Origin: Roseobacter insulae
GTDB taxonomy: Bacteria; Pseudomonadota; Alphaproteobacteria; Rhodobacterales; Rhodobacteraceae
Assembly (NCBI RefSeq): GCF_019375555.1
Contig: NZ_JAHXDN010000004.1
Span: forward strand, 496,001 to 560,000
Direction: 5' to 3'
Length of the DNA stretch: 64,000 nt
This document shows, in pieces, positions 54,352 through 62,758 of this stretch (positions within the stretch are counted from its first letter, which is position 1; every line of letters begins with the position of its first letter). The notes beneath the pieces were generated by a model, which was not told the origin of the DNA, made no database searches, and saw nothing but the letters and a program-made list of their open reading frames with translations. Made by a program: the position numbers and the translations under genes.

Positions 54352-55800
54352 TCATTCGGCGGCCATGGCAACCGACCGGCGCTGTTCCGAAACCGCAAGC
54401 GGGAAAACTTTCGCGGGATTAAGCAGCCATTGCGGGTCAAAGACATCCTTGACGGCCATCTGCGCCTCAAGATCCTCCGGCGCGTATTGGAAGGTCATCA
54501 GGTCGCGCTTCTCGATCCCTACGCCGTGCTCGCCGGTCAGGCATCCACCTGCCTCCACGCAAAGCTTCAGCACCTCCGCCCCGAATTCCTCACAGAGTTC
54601 GAGATCGCCAGGCTTGTTGGCGTCAAAAAGGATCAGCGGATGCATGTTGCCATCTCCCGCATGGAAAACGTTACCGACCCGCAGACCGTACTCCTTGGAC
54701 ATCTCGCCAATGCGGCGCAGCACGAAAGGCAGGGAGCTGACAGGGATCGTGCCGTCCAGACACATGTAATCATTGATCTGCCCGATGGCGCCGAATGCAG
54801 ACTTGCGGCCCAGCCAGATCAGCGCACTTTCCTCGGCGGATTTGCTTTCCCGCAATTCAACCGGGTTGTGACGCCGTGCGATCTCCATGATCAAGGAGAG
54901 CTGATGATCGATTTCGGCCTCCGACCCCTCCACCTCGACGATCAGCAACGCCTCGCACATCGGATAGCCGGCGTGGGCGAAATTCTCGCAAGTCTCGATG
55001 CAAAGTCGGTCCATAAACTCGATCGCCACCGGCAGAACGCCAGCCTTGATGATGTCACTGACGCAGGCACCGGCGACCTCGTTGTCGTCAAAACCCATCA
55101 GAACCGGGCGCGCACCTTCGGGTTTTGGCAAGATGCGCAGCGTGGCCTCGGTCACCACGCCCAACTGCCCTTCGGACCCGCAGATCAGACCCAGCAGGTC
55201 CAGTCCGCCGCTGTCCATATGGCCCCCGCCGACCTCGACGACCTCCCCGTCCATCATGACCATTGTCACGCCCATCAGGTTATTGGTCGTCACACCGTAT
55301 TTCAGGCAATGCGCGCCACCCGAGTTCATCGCGATGTTCCCCGCAATGGCACAGGCCAGCTGGCTGGAAGGGTCGGGAGCGTAAAAAAAGCCGTTTTCCT
55401 CAACGGCGCCGGTAACGCTCAGGTTCGTGCGTCCGGTCTGCACTTTGATGGTCCGGTTTTCGTAATCCGTCTCCAGCACATCGTTCATGCGGGCGACGCC
55501 CAGAATGACGCAATCCGCGGTCGGTAGTGCGCCCCCGGCGAGCGACGTTCCGGAACCGCGCGGGACAACCGGCACGCCTTCTTCATGACAAATGCGCAGA
55601 ACGTCGGAAACCTCTTGCGTGGTTGTCGGCAGAACCGCCACCATCGGGGGACACTTGTAGGCCGTCAACGCATCGCATTCATAGGCACGCGTCTCCGCCT
55701 GATCGTGAATGACGGCATCTGCAGGCAGAGCGCCTTGCAGGCGCGCAACCACCCGGTCCTTGCGCGCCAGGACGCCTGCGTCGGGAATCGGCATTTCCAT
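54352..55800 (-). CDS. glcD: Glycolate oxidase catalytic FAD subunit
   Basis: A 482-residue FAD-linked oxidase of the GlcD/D-lactate dehydrogenase family. Key segments are VVPRGSGTSLAGGALP, NSGGAHCLKYGVTTNNLMGVTMVMMDGE, GLICGSEGQLGVVTEATLRI, NVFHAGDGNMHPLILF with the His pair and GGCLTGEHGVGIEKRDLM. The ATG at 55800 has GGAGGG upstream. Directly before this lies a palindrome at 55815-55835. Glycolate arises from phytoplankton and photorespiration, so this is a common marine carbon route. No GlcC-like regulator gene is in the window. Confidence 0.96.
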   Translation of the reverse strand: MEMPIPDAGVLARKDRVVARLQGALPADAVIHDQAETRAYECDALTAYKCPPMVAVLPTTTQEVSDVLRICHEEGVPVVPRGSGTSLAGGALPTADCVILGVARMNDVLETDYENRTIKVQTGRTNLSVTGAVEENGFFYAPDPSSQLACAIAGNIAMNSGGAHCLKYGVTTNNLMGVTMVMMDGEVVEVGGGHMDSGGLDLLGLICGSEGQLGVVTEATLRILPKPEGARPVLMGFDDNEVAGACVSDIIKAGVLPVAIEFMDRLCIETCENFAHAGYPMCEALLIVEVEGSEAEIDHQLSLIMEIARRHNPVELRESKSAEESALIWLGRKSAFGAIGQINDYMCLDGTIPVSSLPFVLRRIGEMSKEYGLRVGNVFHAGDGNMHPLILFDANKPGDLELCEEFGAEVLKLCVEAGGCLTGEHGVGIEKRDLMTFQYAPEDLEAQMAVKDVFDPQWLLNPAKVFPLAVSEQRRSVAMAAE

Positions 55801-55814
55801 AGGGAACCCTCCAT

Positions 55815-55835
55815 TTGGTAAAATAATATTACCAA
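55815..55835. promoter_or_regulatory. Palindrome upstream of glcD
   Basis: TTGGTAA (55815-55821) and TTACCAA (55829-55835) form 7-bp arms around an AT-only 7-base centre. The site lies 14 bases before the glcD start, just upstream of its ribosome binding site. TTGGT/ACCAA arms recall GntR/FadR-family half-sites, but with a wider spacing. The bases are unusually AT-rich for the region. Confidence 0.55.
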
Positions 55836-55879
55836 TTTCACCCATTGGCAAGTTTTATCGGACCTGCCATGCGTTTGGC

Positions 55880-56572
55880 ATGACATTCATGGACCGCATA
55901 GCGCTGTTTCAGCCCGTCGATTTTGCCGCCGTCGGGCTGCTGTTTTTCCTTTGGATCGCTATCGGGTACCGGGTTGAACACCCGTCCGCCAAGCACCTGT
56001 CGACCTCCATGATCATGGCGGGCTACCGCAAGGAGTGGATGCGCCAGATGGTGACGCGGGAGCCCCGGATATTCGATGCCCAGATATTGGGCACGCTGCG
56101 ACAGGGCACCGCCTTTTTTGCCTCAACCTGTGTCATCGGCATCGGCGGCTGCCTGGCATTGATCGGCAATGCAGAACGGCTTGCAGGTGTGGCCGCGGAT
56201 ATTACCCTGATGAACCATCCGGAAATCGTGTGGGAACTCAAGATCATCGTCATGACGATTTTCCTGACCAATGCCTTCCTGAAGTTCGTCTGGGCCAACA
56301 GGCTGTTCGGATATTGCTCGGTGCTCATGGCCGCGGTGCCGAATGACCCCGACCACGCCGAGGCCTACAAACGGGCTGAACAGGCCGCGCATATCAACAT
56401 CACGGCGGCCAAGGGGTTCAACCGCGGATTGCGGTCGATCTACTTTGCGCTCGCCTCTGCCGCGTGGCTTGCAGGGCCGATTCCCCTCATGCTCGCATCT
56501 GTGATCACGGTCACTGTTATTTGGCGCAGAGAATTCGCATCATACTCTCGCAAAATTCTGTTGAACCCTTAG
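55880..56572 (+). CDS. DUF599-family membrane protein
   Basis: A 230-residue inner-membrane protein with about four hydrophobic segments (FAAVGLLFFLWIAIGY, ASTCVIGIGGCLALIG, WELKIIVMTIFLTNAFLKFVW, LAGPIPLMLASVITVTVIW). The conserved piece YCSVLMAAVPNDP and the N-terminal RKEWMRQMVTREPRI-DAQ fit DUF599, function unknown. Starts at 55880 or 55889 are both possible, neither with a clear ribosome binding site. Divergent from glcD. Confidence 0.83.
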   Translation: MTFMDRIALFQPVDFAAVGLLFFLWIAIGYRVEHPSAKHLSTSMIMAGYRKEWMRQMVTREPRIFDAQILGTLRQGTAFFASTCVIGIGGCLALIGNAERLAGVAADITLMNHPEIVWELKIIVMTIFLTNAFLKFVWANRLFGYCSVLMAAVPNDPDHAEAYKRAEQAAHINITAAKGFNRGLRSIYFALASAAWLAGPIPLMLASVITVTVIWRREFASYSRKILLNP

Positions 56573-56615
56573 ATTACGCGGAAAGTTGCCGAAACGGGTC
56601 GATTGGTAGTGTCAC

Positions 56616-56966
56616 ATGAAGTATCTCAGTCTTGTTTTTATAATCCTCGCCTTGCCCGCCTGGGCAGAACCACCGCAAATTGAGAACGTAAAGGCCACCC
56701 GCACGGGTAGCGGCTGGCGGTTTGATGTCACGATCTCTCATCCCGACACCGGATGGGATCACTACGCCGACGCGTGGCGCGTTCTGGACATGCAGGGAAA
56801 CCAGCTGGCGATCCGTGAACTGGCGCATCCCCACGTGGAGGAACAGCCCTTCACCCGCTCGCTTTCCGGCATTCAAATCCCGGAAGGCACAACGCAGGTT
56901 CTGGTTCAGGCGCGTGACCTGCCGGGCGGCTGGAACCCCAAGGCGACCATTGTCACCCTGCCGTAA
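56616..56966 (+). CDS. Small secreted protein of unknown function
   Basis: A 116-residue protein with a short Sec signal (MKYLSLVFIILALPAWA, cleavage before EPP). The mature part is probably a beta-sandwich (VKATRTGSGWRFDVTISHPDTGWDHYADAWRVLD; FTRSLSGIQIPEGTTQVLVQARD). I recognise no named family; similar short proteins occur in Rhodobacterales. It starts 43 bases after the DUF599 gene and may be co-transcribed. The periplasm is the likely location. Confidence 0.78.
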   Translation: MKYLSLVFIILALPAWAEPPQIENVKATRTGSGWRFDVTISHPDTGWDHYADAWRVLDMQGNQLAIRELAHPHVEEQPFTRSLSGIQIPEGTTQVLVQARDLPGGWNPKATIVTLP

Positions 56967-56999
56967 CGCGGCAAAATGACCAGTCGGCAAGCACCGCGA

Positions 57000-57470
57000 T
57001 CATTCGCGGTGATAGGGCGCGCCGGACAAGATGGACGCCGCCCGGTAAAGCTGTTCAGCGAGCATGACCCGCACCAGCATATGCGGCCAGACCATTTTGC
57101 CGAAAGACAGCAGGATATCCGCCTCGGCGCGCAGTTCTGGTGCTATGCCATCCGCGCCGCCGATCAGAAAAGCCACGTCAGAACGACCGGTATCCCGCCA
57201 GTCTGCCAGCCGCTTTGCGAAATCTGGTGATGTCATGGCACGCCCGCGTTCATCCAGCGCCACCACCACGCACCCCTTGGGCAGGGCACGCCTGAGCAAT
57301 CCGGCCTCGCCAGCCATTCCGGACGCTTTTCGGTCATCGACTTCGACGACGCGCGCGGGGCCGAAACCGAGGGTACGACCGGTGCGGCCGAACCGCATCA
57401 GGTAATCGTCAATGAGATCTTTTTGCGGCCCGGCACGCAGTCGGCCCACCGCAATGATATGCACACGCAT
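57000..57470 (-). CDS. rlmH: 23S rRNA (pseudouridine1915-N3)-methyltransferase
   Basis: A 156-residue SPOUT-family methyltransferase that acts on pseudouridine 1915 in helix 69 of 23S rRNA. The motifs [34 protein letters not shown] and the C-terminal [25 protein letters not shown] are complete. It follows rsfS after 24 bases, the common rsfS-rlmH order. A 7-bp hairpin lies across its stop codon (56992-57011) without a T tract. Confidence 0.97.
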   Translation of the reverse strand: MRVHIIAVGRLRAGPQKDLIDDYLMRFGRTGRTLGFGPARVVEVDDRKASGMAGEAGLLRRALPKGCVVVALDERGRAMTSPDFAKRLADWRDTGRSDVAFLIGGADGIAPELRAEADILLSFGKMVWPHMLVRVMLAEQLYRAASILSGAPYHRE

Positions 57471-57494
57471 CAGCTCACAACCAACTGCGCCTGA

Positions 57495-57863
57495 TCAGTT
57501 GGCCGCAGACTCCGGCCCGTCCATGGGCTGCCACATCTTTTCAAGCTGATAGAACTCGCGCACTTCCGGACGGAAGACATGCACGATCACATCACCGGTG
57601 TCGATGAGCACCCAATCTCCGGTTTCCTTGCCTTCCATCTTGGCCGTGAAGCCGAATTCATCTTTGACCGTCTGCGCAAGCTTTTCGGAAATCGACGCCA
57701 CCTGACGCGTCGAACGCCCGGAGCAGATTACCATATAGTCGCCGATCTCTGTCTTGCCGCGCAGGTCAATCTGCACGATCTCTTCGGCCTTAACGTCTTG
57801 AAGGGATGAAAGGATTGTCGCCAGGAGCTTTTCGCTTGTGGCTGTGTTGGTTGCGGCGGTCAT
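57495..57863 (-). CDS. rsfS: Ribosomal silencing factor
   Basis: Binds uL14 and keeps the ribosomal subunits apart under nutrient limitation. The core AEEIVQIDLRGKTEIGDYMVICSGRSTRQVASISEKL is diagnostic. I choose the ATG at 57863, which gives 122 residues, the normal length; an in-frame extension to 57977 has no good start. The chosen ATG has only a weak ribosome binding site of its own, but overlaps the stop of an 18-codon upstream ORF (TAATG) that has a strong one. Confidence 0.93.
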   Translation of the reverse strand: MTAATNTATSEKLLATILSSLQDVKAEEIVQIDLRGKTEIGDYMVICSGRSTRQVASISEKLAQTVKDEFGFTAKMEGKETGDWVLIDTGDVIVHVFRPEVREFYQLEKMWQPMDGPESAAN

Positions 57864-57919
57864 TACCGCAGACCCGGTTTGAGCAGCATTTGCTGCGTCA
57901 GCGTGGATAGACAGGACAT
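57863..57919 (-). CDS. Possible 18-residue leader ORF coupled to rsfS
   Basis: ATG at 57917-57919, preceded by AAAGGAGG with a short spacing of 3 bases, and ending in TAA at 57863-57865. That stop overlaps the rsfS ATG (TAATG). The peptide (MSCLSTLTQQM...) has no run of a single amino acid, so classic attenuation is unlikely; translational coupling is the likely reason for it. Confidence 0.33.
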   Translation of the reverse strand: MSCLSTLTQQMLLKPGLR

Positions 57920-58005
57920 CGTCCTCCTTTGAACGCGCCGCCAGACCCCCGGCGCTGGGGTGCTTCAAGGGTAACAATACGGCTGCGACATTTCAATGAC
58001 AGGCT

Positions 58006-58014
58006 TGTGGATAA
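58006..58014 (-). promoter_or_regulatory. Perfect DnaA box upstream of rsfS
   Basis: TTATCCACA on the minus strand equals the strict DnaA box consensus. It stands alone in the rsfS leader region, about 87 bases upstream of the leader ORF, next to GTTAAC. One box does not make an origin, but it could link rsfS-rlmH expression to DnaA. Confidence 0.45.
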
Positions 58015-58045
58015 GTTAACCTTACGTCCCGTGACGGGCGAAAAT

Positions 58046-59359
58046 CTACGTATCTTCCAGCATGCGGACTTCCCGCTGCGGGAAGGGAATCGAGATGTCG
58101 TTTTCCTTGAAAACATCCCAAAGCGCCAGATACACGTTGCCGCGGATATTCGTCAGCCCCCCCGTCGGGTCGCGAATCCAGAAGCGCAGGATGTAGTCGA
58201 CCGAACTGTCCCCGAAGCCCACGATGTGACAGACGGGCAGCTTGGGATGTGACAGCACCCGGTCCACATCGGCCGCCGCCTCGATCGCCAGTTTGCGCAC
58301 AAGGTGCGGGTCGCAGCCATAAGAAGTGCCAAAGAAGATATCCAGCCGCACGTATTCGTTCGAATGGGACCAGTTGACCACCTGCCCGGTGATCAGGTCC
58401 TCGTTCGGGATCAGGTATTCCTTGCCGTCCCGCGTGACCACCGAGACATAGCGCGCACCCAGCGCATTGATCCAGCCAAAGGTCTCTCCCAGAGAGATCA
58501 CGTCCCCCGGTTTGATCGACTTGTCCAGCAGGATGATCACACCGGAGACAAGGTTCGACACAACCTTTTGCAACCCGAAACCAAGGCCGACGCCGATGGC
58601 ACCTGAGAGCACCGCGAGACCTGTCAGGTCGATCCCGACCGCCTTGACCCCCATGAAGAACGCAAAGCCATAAAGCGTGATCTGTACCGCCTTTACGGCC
58701 AGCACCTGCATCGAGGGGCTGATATCTTCATTCTTGCGGATACTGGACGCGGTGGTGGAACTGATCAGCCGGGCAACGGTAAAAAACACGCCGATAACAA
58801 CTGCCGCGCTGATCAATGTCAGCAACGACAGATGAAAATCGCCCACGTCCAGCGCAATGTCGTCGAGAAATTCGGAAACCTCGTCCGACACGCCCACGAA
58901 ATATAGCGTGGCGTATATCCACAGGCCCCAAGTCACCAGCCGTCGCAGGAACCGGTTGCGCACGAAACGCGCAGCGTAGGCGATACAGGTCCAGACCACC
59001 GCCAGCGTGGCCGCCAGCCCGATGAAATAAGACCGCGACGGCCATGTGACCTGCTGCATGACGAGGTAAAGACCGCCCGACAGAACGGCAAACCAGATCA
59101 ACCCCATGCGCCGCTTGATCTGCACGATCATGCGCAGTTGCCATTTCGACCAGCCTTCGCGCGCGCGCACCTGGTTTTCGATCACGCGGCCAGACAGGAT
59201 GTGCAGGAAGTAACAAGCCACCGCGAGGCCCAGAACGATCAATATCTGATTCTGGCGCCATCCCGGGGTCAGGACGCTCTGGATAAAGCTGGTGAAAAGG
59301 AACCAGATTTCGTCGACGGACATCAATGCCGCGGCAAAGGGTTCTTCTTCAGCCTCCAT
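58046..59359 (-). CDS. Mechanosensitive ion channel protein (MscS family, extended N-terminus)
   Basis: A 437-residue channel of the larger MscS type. Several hydrophobic segments occupy residues 30-230 (ILIVLGLAVACYFLHIL, MGLIWFAVLSGGLYLVM, YFIGLAATLAVVWTCIAYAARF, LLTLISAAVVIGVFFTVARL); the pore helix is LAVLSGAIGVGLGFGLQKVVSNLVSGVIILLDKS, then KPGDVISLGETFGWINALG and YLIPNEDLITGQVVNWS. The start at 59359 has AAAAGGAG upstream. It is clearly distinct from the short MscS at 25164, which has only three segments. Confidence 0.93.
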   Translation of the reverse strand: MEAEEEPFAAALMSVDEIWFLFTSFIQSVLTPGWRQNQILIVLGLAVACYFLHILSGRVIENQVRAREGWSKWQLRMIVQIKRRMGLIWFAVLSGGLYLVMQQVTWPSRSYFIGLAATLAVVWTCIAYAARFVRNRFLRRLVTWGLWIYATLYFVGVSDEVSEFLDDIALDVGDFHLSLLTLISAAVVIGVFFTVARLISSTTASSIRKNEDISPSMQVLAVKAVQITLYGFAFFMGVKAVGIDLTGLAVLSGAIGVGLGFGLQKVVSNLVSGVIILLDKSIKPGDVISLGETFGWINALGARYVSVVTRDGKEYLIPNEDLITGQVVNWSHSNEYVRLDIFFGTSYGCDPHLVRKLAIEAAADVDRVLSHPKLPVCHIVGFGDSSVDYILRFWIRDPTGGLTNIRGNVYLALWDVFKENDISIPFPQREVRMLEDT

Positions 59360-59587
59360 TTCTGCTCCTTTTCTTCGAAATTGGCACAGTCGGGCGCATC
59401 CCACAACCCGCCAACCCTTGCGGCACTGCCTTGCGCACTGTATCTGAAGCGCATGACACGCATCGTTGATATGGATGACCGCGCGCGCCTGCGTGAACGC
59501 TTCTTCGGAGCGACCCATACCGTGCTGGCGCGACTATAAGCGCGCGCTTCACCCATCTGACCTGTTTCACATCACGGGAGAGGACCA

Positions 59588-60994
59588 ATGTCCCCCAAAA
59601 CGCTCTATGATAAAATCTGGGATGCCCATGTCGCGCATGAAGCCGACGATGGCACCTGCCTGCTCTATATCGACCGCCACCTCGTGCACGAGGTCACATC
59701 CCCGCAGGCCTTTGAAGGGCTGCGCCTGTCCGGCCGCAAGGTGCGCGCACCGGAAAAGACCATCGCGGTGCCGGACCATAACGTGCCCACGACAGCCGGG
59801 CGCGAAGATCCTTCGAACATGACAGAAGACAGTGCCGTTCAGGTGGCGGCGCTCGACACCAATGCCAAGGACTTCGGCATTCATTACTACCCGGTGTCTG
59901 ACGTCCGCCAGGGCATTGTGCACATTGTGGGCCCGGAGCAGGGCTGGACCCTGCCCGGCATGACCGTGGTCTGCGGCGACAGCCACACCGCAACCCATGG
60001 GGCCTTTGGTGCACTGGCGCATGGCATCGGCACCTCCGAGGTGGAACATGTACTGGCCACCCAGACGCTGATCCAGAAGAAATCGAAGAATATGAAGGTG
60101 GAGATCACCGGCAAATTGCGCCCCGGCGTGACCGCCAAGGACATCACCCTTTCCGTGATCGGCGCGACCGGTACCGCGGGTGGCACCGGCTACGTGATCG
60201 AATATTGCGGCGAAGCGATCCGCGATCTGTCGATGGAAGGGCGGATGACCGTCTGCAACATGGCCATCGAGGGCGGCGCCCGTGCCGGTCTGATCGCGCC
60301 GGATGAAAAGACCTTCGCATACTGCAAGGGCCGTCCGCATGCGCCGAAGGGCGCACAGTGGGAAGCGGCAATGGACTGGTGGAAGACGCTCTATTCCGAT
60401 GATGACGCGGCATGGGACAAAGTGGTCACGCTGAAAGGCGAAGATATCGCGCCGGTGGTGACATGGGGTACGTCCCCTGAAGATGTGCTGCCGATCACGG
60501 CTGTCGTACCTGCACCGGACGAATTCGAGGGGGGCAAGGTGGACGCCGCACGGCGGTCGCTCGATTACATGGGTCTCACGCCCGGCACGCGCCTGAGCGA
60601 TATCGAAATCGATACCGTCTTTATCGGTTCCTGCACAAACGGCCGGATTGAGGACCTGCGCGCTGCCGCGGAAATTCTCAAAGGCAAGAAGATCAAGGAA
60701 GGTCTGCGCGCCATGGTCGTGCCGGGATCGGGCCTTGTAAGGGCCCAGGCCGAGGAAGAAGGTCTTGCGGAAATCTTCAAGGACGCCGGGTTCGAATGGC
60801 GGCTTGCTGGGTGCTCGATGTGTCTGGCGATGAATCCTGACCAATTGAGCGAAGGCGAGCGCTGTGCCTCGACTTCCAATCGCAACTTCGAGGGGCGTCA
60901 GGGTTACAAGGGCCGCACGCACCTGGTGTCGCCGGGCATGGCCGCAGCGGCAGCGATCACAGGCAAACTCACAGACGTGCGGGAGATGATGTAA
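59588..60994 (+). CDS. leuC: 3-isopropylmalate dehydratase large subunit
   Basis: Isomerises 2- to 3-isopropylmalate in leucine synthesis, using an aconitase-type [4Fe-4S] cluster. The 468-residue protein has [54 protein letters not shown], and the three cluster cysteines in FIGSCTNGR and [19 protein letters not shown] precedes the ATG. Its stop overlaps the leuD start by one base. Confidence 0.98.
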   Translation: MSPKTLYDKIWDAHVAHEADDGTCLLYIDRHLVHEVTSPQAFEGLRLSGRKVRAPEKTIAVPDHNVPTTAGREDPSNMTEDSAVQVAALDTNAKDFGIHYYPVSDVRQGIVHIVGPEQGWTLPGMTVVCGDSHTATHGAFGALAHGIGTSEVEHVLATQTLIQKKSKNMKVEITGKLRPGVTAKDITLSVIGATGTAGGTGYVIEYCGEAIRDLSMEGRMTVCNMAIEGGARAGLIAPDEKTFAYCKGRPHAPKGAQWEAAMDWWKTLYSDDDAAWDKVVTLKGEDIAPVVTWGTSPEDVLPITAVVPAPDEFEGGKVDAARRSLDYMGLTPGTRLSDIEIDTVFIGSCTNGRIEDLRAAAEILKGKKIKEGLRAMVVPGSGLVRAQAEEEGLAEIFKDAGFEWRLAGCSMCLAMNPDQLSEGERCASTSNRNFEGRQGYKGRTHLVSPGMAAAAAITGKLTDVREMM

Positions 60995-61599
60995 TGGACA
61001 AGTTCAACACCCTCACCGGGATCGCGGCCCCGATGCCGCTGGTGAACATCGACACCGACATGATCATCCCCAAGCAGTTCCTCAAGACCATCAAGCGGTC
61101 GGGTCTTGGTGCGAACCTTTTCGACGAGATGCGGTTTGACCGCAAGGGCAACGAGATCCCCGATTTCGTGCTGAACAAGCCACAGTACCGCGACACCGAG
61201 ATCCTTGTGGCGGGAGAGAACTTCGGATGCGGGTCCTCACGCGAGCACGCGCCATGGGCGATCAAGGATTTCGGGATAAGATGCGTGATCGCACCCTCCT
61301 ATGCCGATATTTTTTATAACAACTGTTTCAAGAACGGCATCCTGCCAATCGCGCTGCCACAAGAGCAGGTGGACGTTTTGATGAAAGACGCGGAAAAAGG
61401 CGCAAATGCGCGAATGACCGTTGATCTTGACGCTCAGACGATCACAACATCCGATGGCGAGATTTTCACCTTCGACGTCGATCCGTTCAAAAAGCACTGT
61501 TTGATGAACGGGTTAGACGACATTGGCCTGACGATGGAGAAAGCTGGCGCCATTGACACCTACGAGGCACACGCGTCGCAGGCCCGTCCCTGGGTTTGA
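60994..61599 (+). CDS. leuD: 3-isopropylmalate dehydratase small subunit
   Basis: The swivelling-domain partner of LeuC. The 201-residue protein shows [31 protein letters not shown], the core [44 protein letters not shown], and SLGLTMEK-like [16 protein letters not shown] at the C-terminus. It is translationally coupled to leuC. leuA and leuB are not in the window. Confidence 0.98.
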   Translation: MDKFNTLTGIAAPMPLVNIDTDMIIPKQFLKTIKRSGLGANLFDEMRFDRKGNEIPDFVLNKPQYRDTEILVAGENFGCGSSREHAPWAIKDFGIRCVIAPSYADIFYNNCFKNGILPIALPQEQVDVLMKDAEKGANARMTVDLDAQTITTSDGEIFTFDVDPFKKHCLMNGLDDIGLTMEKAGAIDTYEAHASQARPWV

Positions 61600-61915
61600 T
61601 CCGCAAAAAGCGGCAGGTTGCCGTTTCAGCGACAATGACAAACAATTAACACCTTTGTAGTAGGCGCCCCAGCGGCGCCCACTACATGTTGGGTCATGCC
61701 TGTTTTCTGCCACAGTATTGATGCAAGAAGGCACCACCCATTCCCTCAAAACGCCAAATGGATTGCGTCTTGTTAACCACGAGACTTGCGAAACTATGAC
61801 GAATGATGTCACAAATGGGGCAAGAATGAGGCAGCAGACCACCGCCCCGGTGGCATCAAGTTGGGACAAGGACGCGGCAACGCATCGCGCCTGGCCAGTT
61901 TGAAGGGAAGAACGA
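61600..61915. other. Intergenic region downstream of leuCD
   Basis: This 316-base spacer holds a long inverted repeat at 61657-61685 and a 60-codon frame ending at 61903 that has no ribosome binding site and no recognisable features. I see no promoter motif I can defend. The last bases contain GAAGGGAAG, the ribosome binding site of the next gene. Confidence 0.5.
61657..61685. terminator. Long hairpin after leuD
   Basis: A 12-bp stem with one mismatch (61657-61668 with 61674-61685) and a CCAGC loop. There is no T tract on either side, so it may be a Rho-linked or RNA-stabilising hairpin rather than a true intrinsic terminator. Confidence 0.4.
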
Positions 61916-62758
61916 ATGATCGTACGTATGTCAGGCGCTTTGATGCGCGGGCTGTTGGTTGCACTTCTGATTGCAACGCCGGCATTGCTCTTGCCGGACG
62001 TGGCCTCAGATCAGTCGCAGATCGTGGTGCTCGCTGCCCTGCTGGCCGCCTTCCTTACCTTCGTGGAATACAATTCAAACGCCCCGAGCATCGTGGAGTT
62101 CCGGGACGCCGCCCCGTTTAACAGGATGCGGTTCGTCGCCCTGTTCCTGACGGTCTTCCTGTTGACCGCCATCGCTTCCGGCAAGGCGGAACCGACATCA
62201 CTGAGCCACGCGATCACCTCGGTTGGAACGATCATCGGCAATGCAATCGATTTCCCCTACTCCCCGGTGCGGTTGATCGTCCTGATGCTGCCATATGATT
62301 CATCGGCTGACACCATCAGCCGCGTGCGGTCAGCGGCTGGCATTTCCTACCTGATTTCCCTGATGGCGATGATCGCCTTCGTCGCCTCGGTCAGGCTTTG
62401 GGGCTGGCCGGTACGCAAGGGCGCCTTTAACGTGTGGGTCAATCTACCGCGTTTCGACCCCACCACCGGCGGTGACGTGCTGGACCGTTTGCAACGCGAT
62501 GCCCGTTTCAACATCGCCCTGGGATTTCTGTTGCCCTTTGTCATACCGGCGGTGGTCAAAGCAACGTCCGATCTGGTAGACCCGATCTCGTTGCAAGATC
62601 CGCAAACGCTTATCTGGACGATGACAGCATGGGCTTTCCTTCCCGCCAGCATGATCATGCGCGGCATTGCCTTGAGCCGGATCGCGAGCATGATCCACGA
62701 AAAGCGCCGCCGCGCCTACAAGAATGCGGCCAAAGACATCGAATTTCAAACCGCCTGA
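61916..62758 (+). CDS. Multi-pass membrane protein of unknown function
   Basis: A 280-residue integral membrane protein. Hydrophobic segments include LLVALLIATPALLLP, IVVLAALLAAFLTFVEY, FVALFLTVFLLTAIASG, ISYLISLMAMIAFVASV and IALGFLLPFVIPAVV, so about six spans. The WGWPVRKGAFNVWVNLPRFDPTTGGDVLDRLQRD loop lies in the middle. I recognise no named family. GAAGGGAAG is 5 bases upstream of the ATG. The downstream phosphatase-family gene begins within its 3' end. Confidence 0.8.
   Translation: MIVRMSGALMRGLLVALLIATPALLLPDVASDQSQIVVLAALLAAFLTFVEYNSNAPSIVEFRDAAPFNRMRFVALFLTVFLLTAIASGKAEPTSLSHAITSVGTIIGNAIDFPYSPVRLIVLMLPYDSSADTISRVRSAAGISYLISLMAMIAFVASVRLWGWPVRKGAFNVWVNLPRFDPTTGGDVLDRLQRDARFNIALGFLLPFVIPAVVKATSDLVDPISLQDPQTLIWTMTAWAFLPASMIMRGIALSRIASMIHEKRRRAYKNAAKDIEFQTA

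Noticed and set aside
54319-55527. 402-codon plus-strand frame over glcD
   Set aside because: Antisense shadow of glcD, His/Gln-rich and without recognisable motifs; such frames are common opposite GC-rich genes.
56992-57011. 7-bp hairpin CACCGCG/CGCGGTG across the rlmH stop codon
   Set aside because: No T tract on either strand; not enough to call a terminator.
59453-59539. 28-codon ORF before leuC, considered as a leucine leader peptide
   Set aside because: It has only scattered leucines, no run of Leu codons, and no terminator/antiterminator hairpins follow.
59567-60922. 451-codon minus-strand frame over leuC
   Set aside because: Antisense shadow of leuC; the leuC frame has every aconitase-family motif.
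61718-61903. 61-codon frame between leuD and the membrane-protein gene
   Set aside because: No ribosome binding site, no hydrophobic or structural pattern, and an in-frame composition no different from non-coding sequence.
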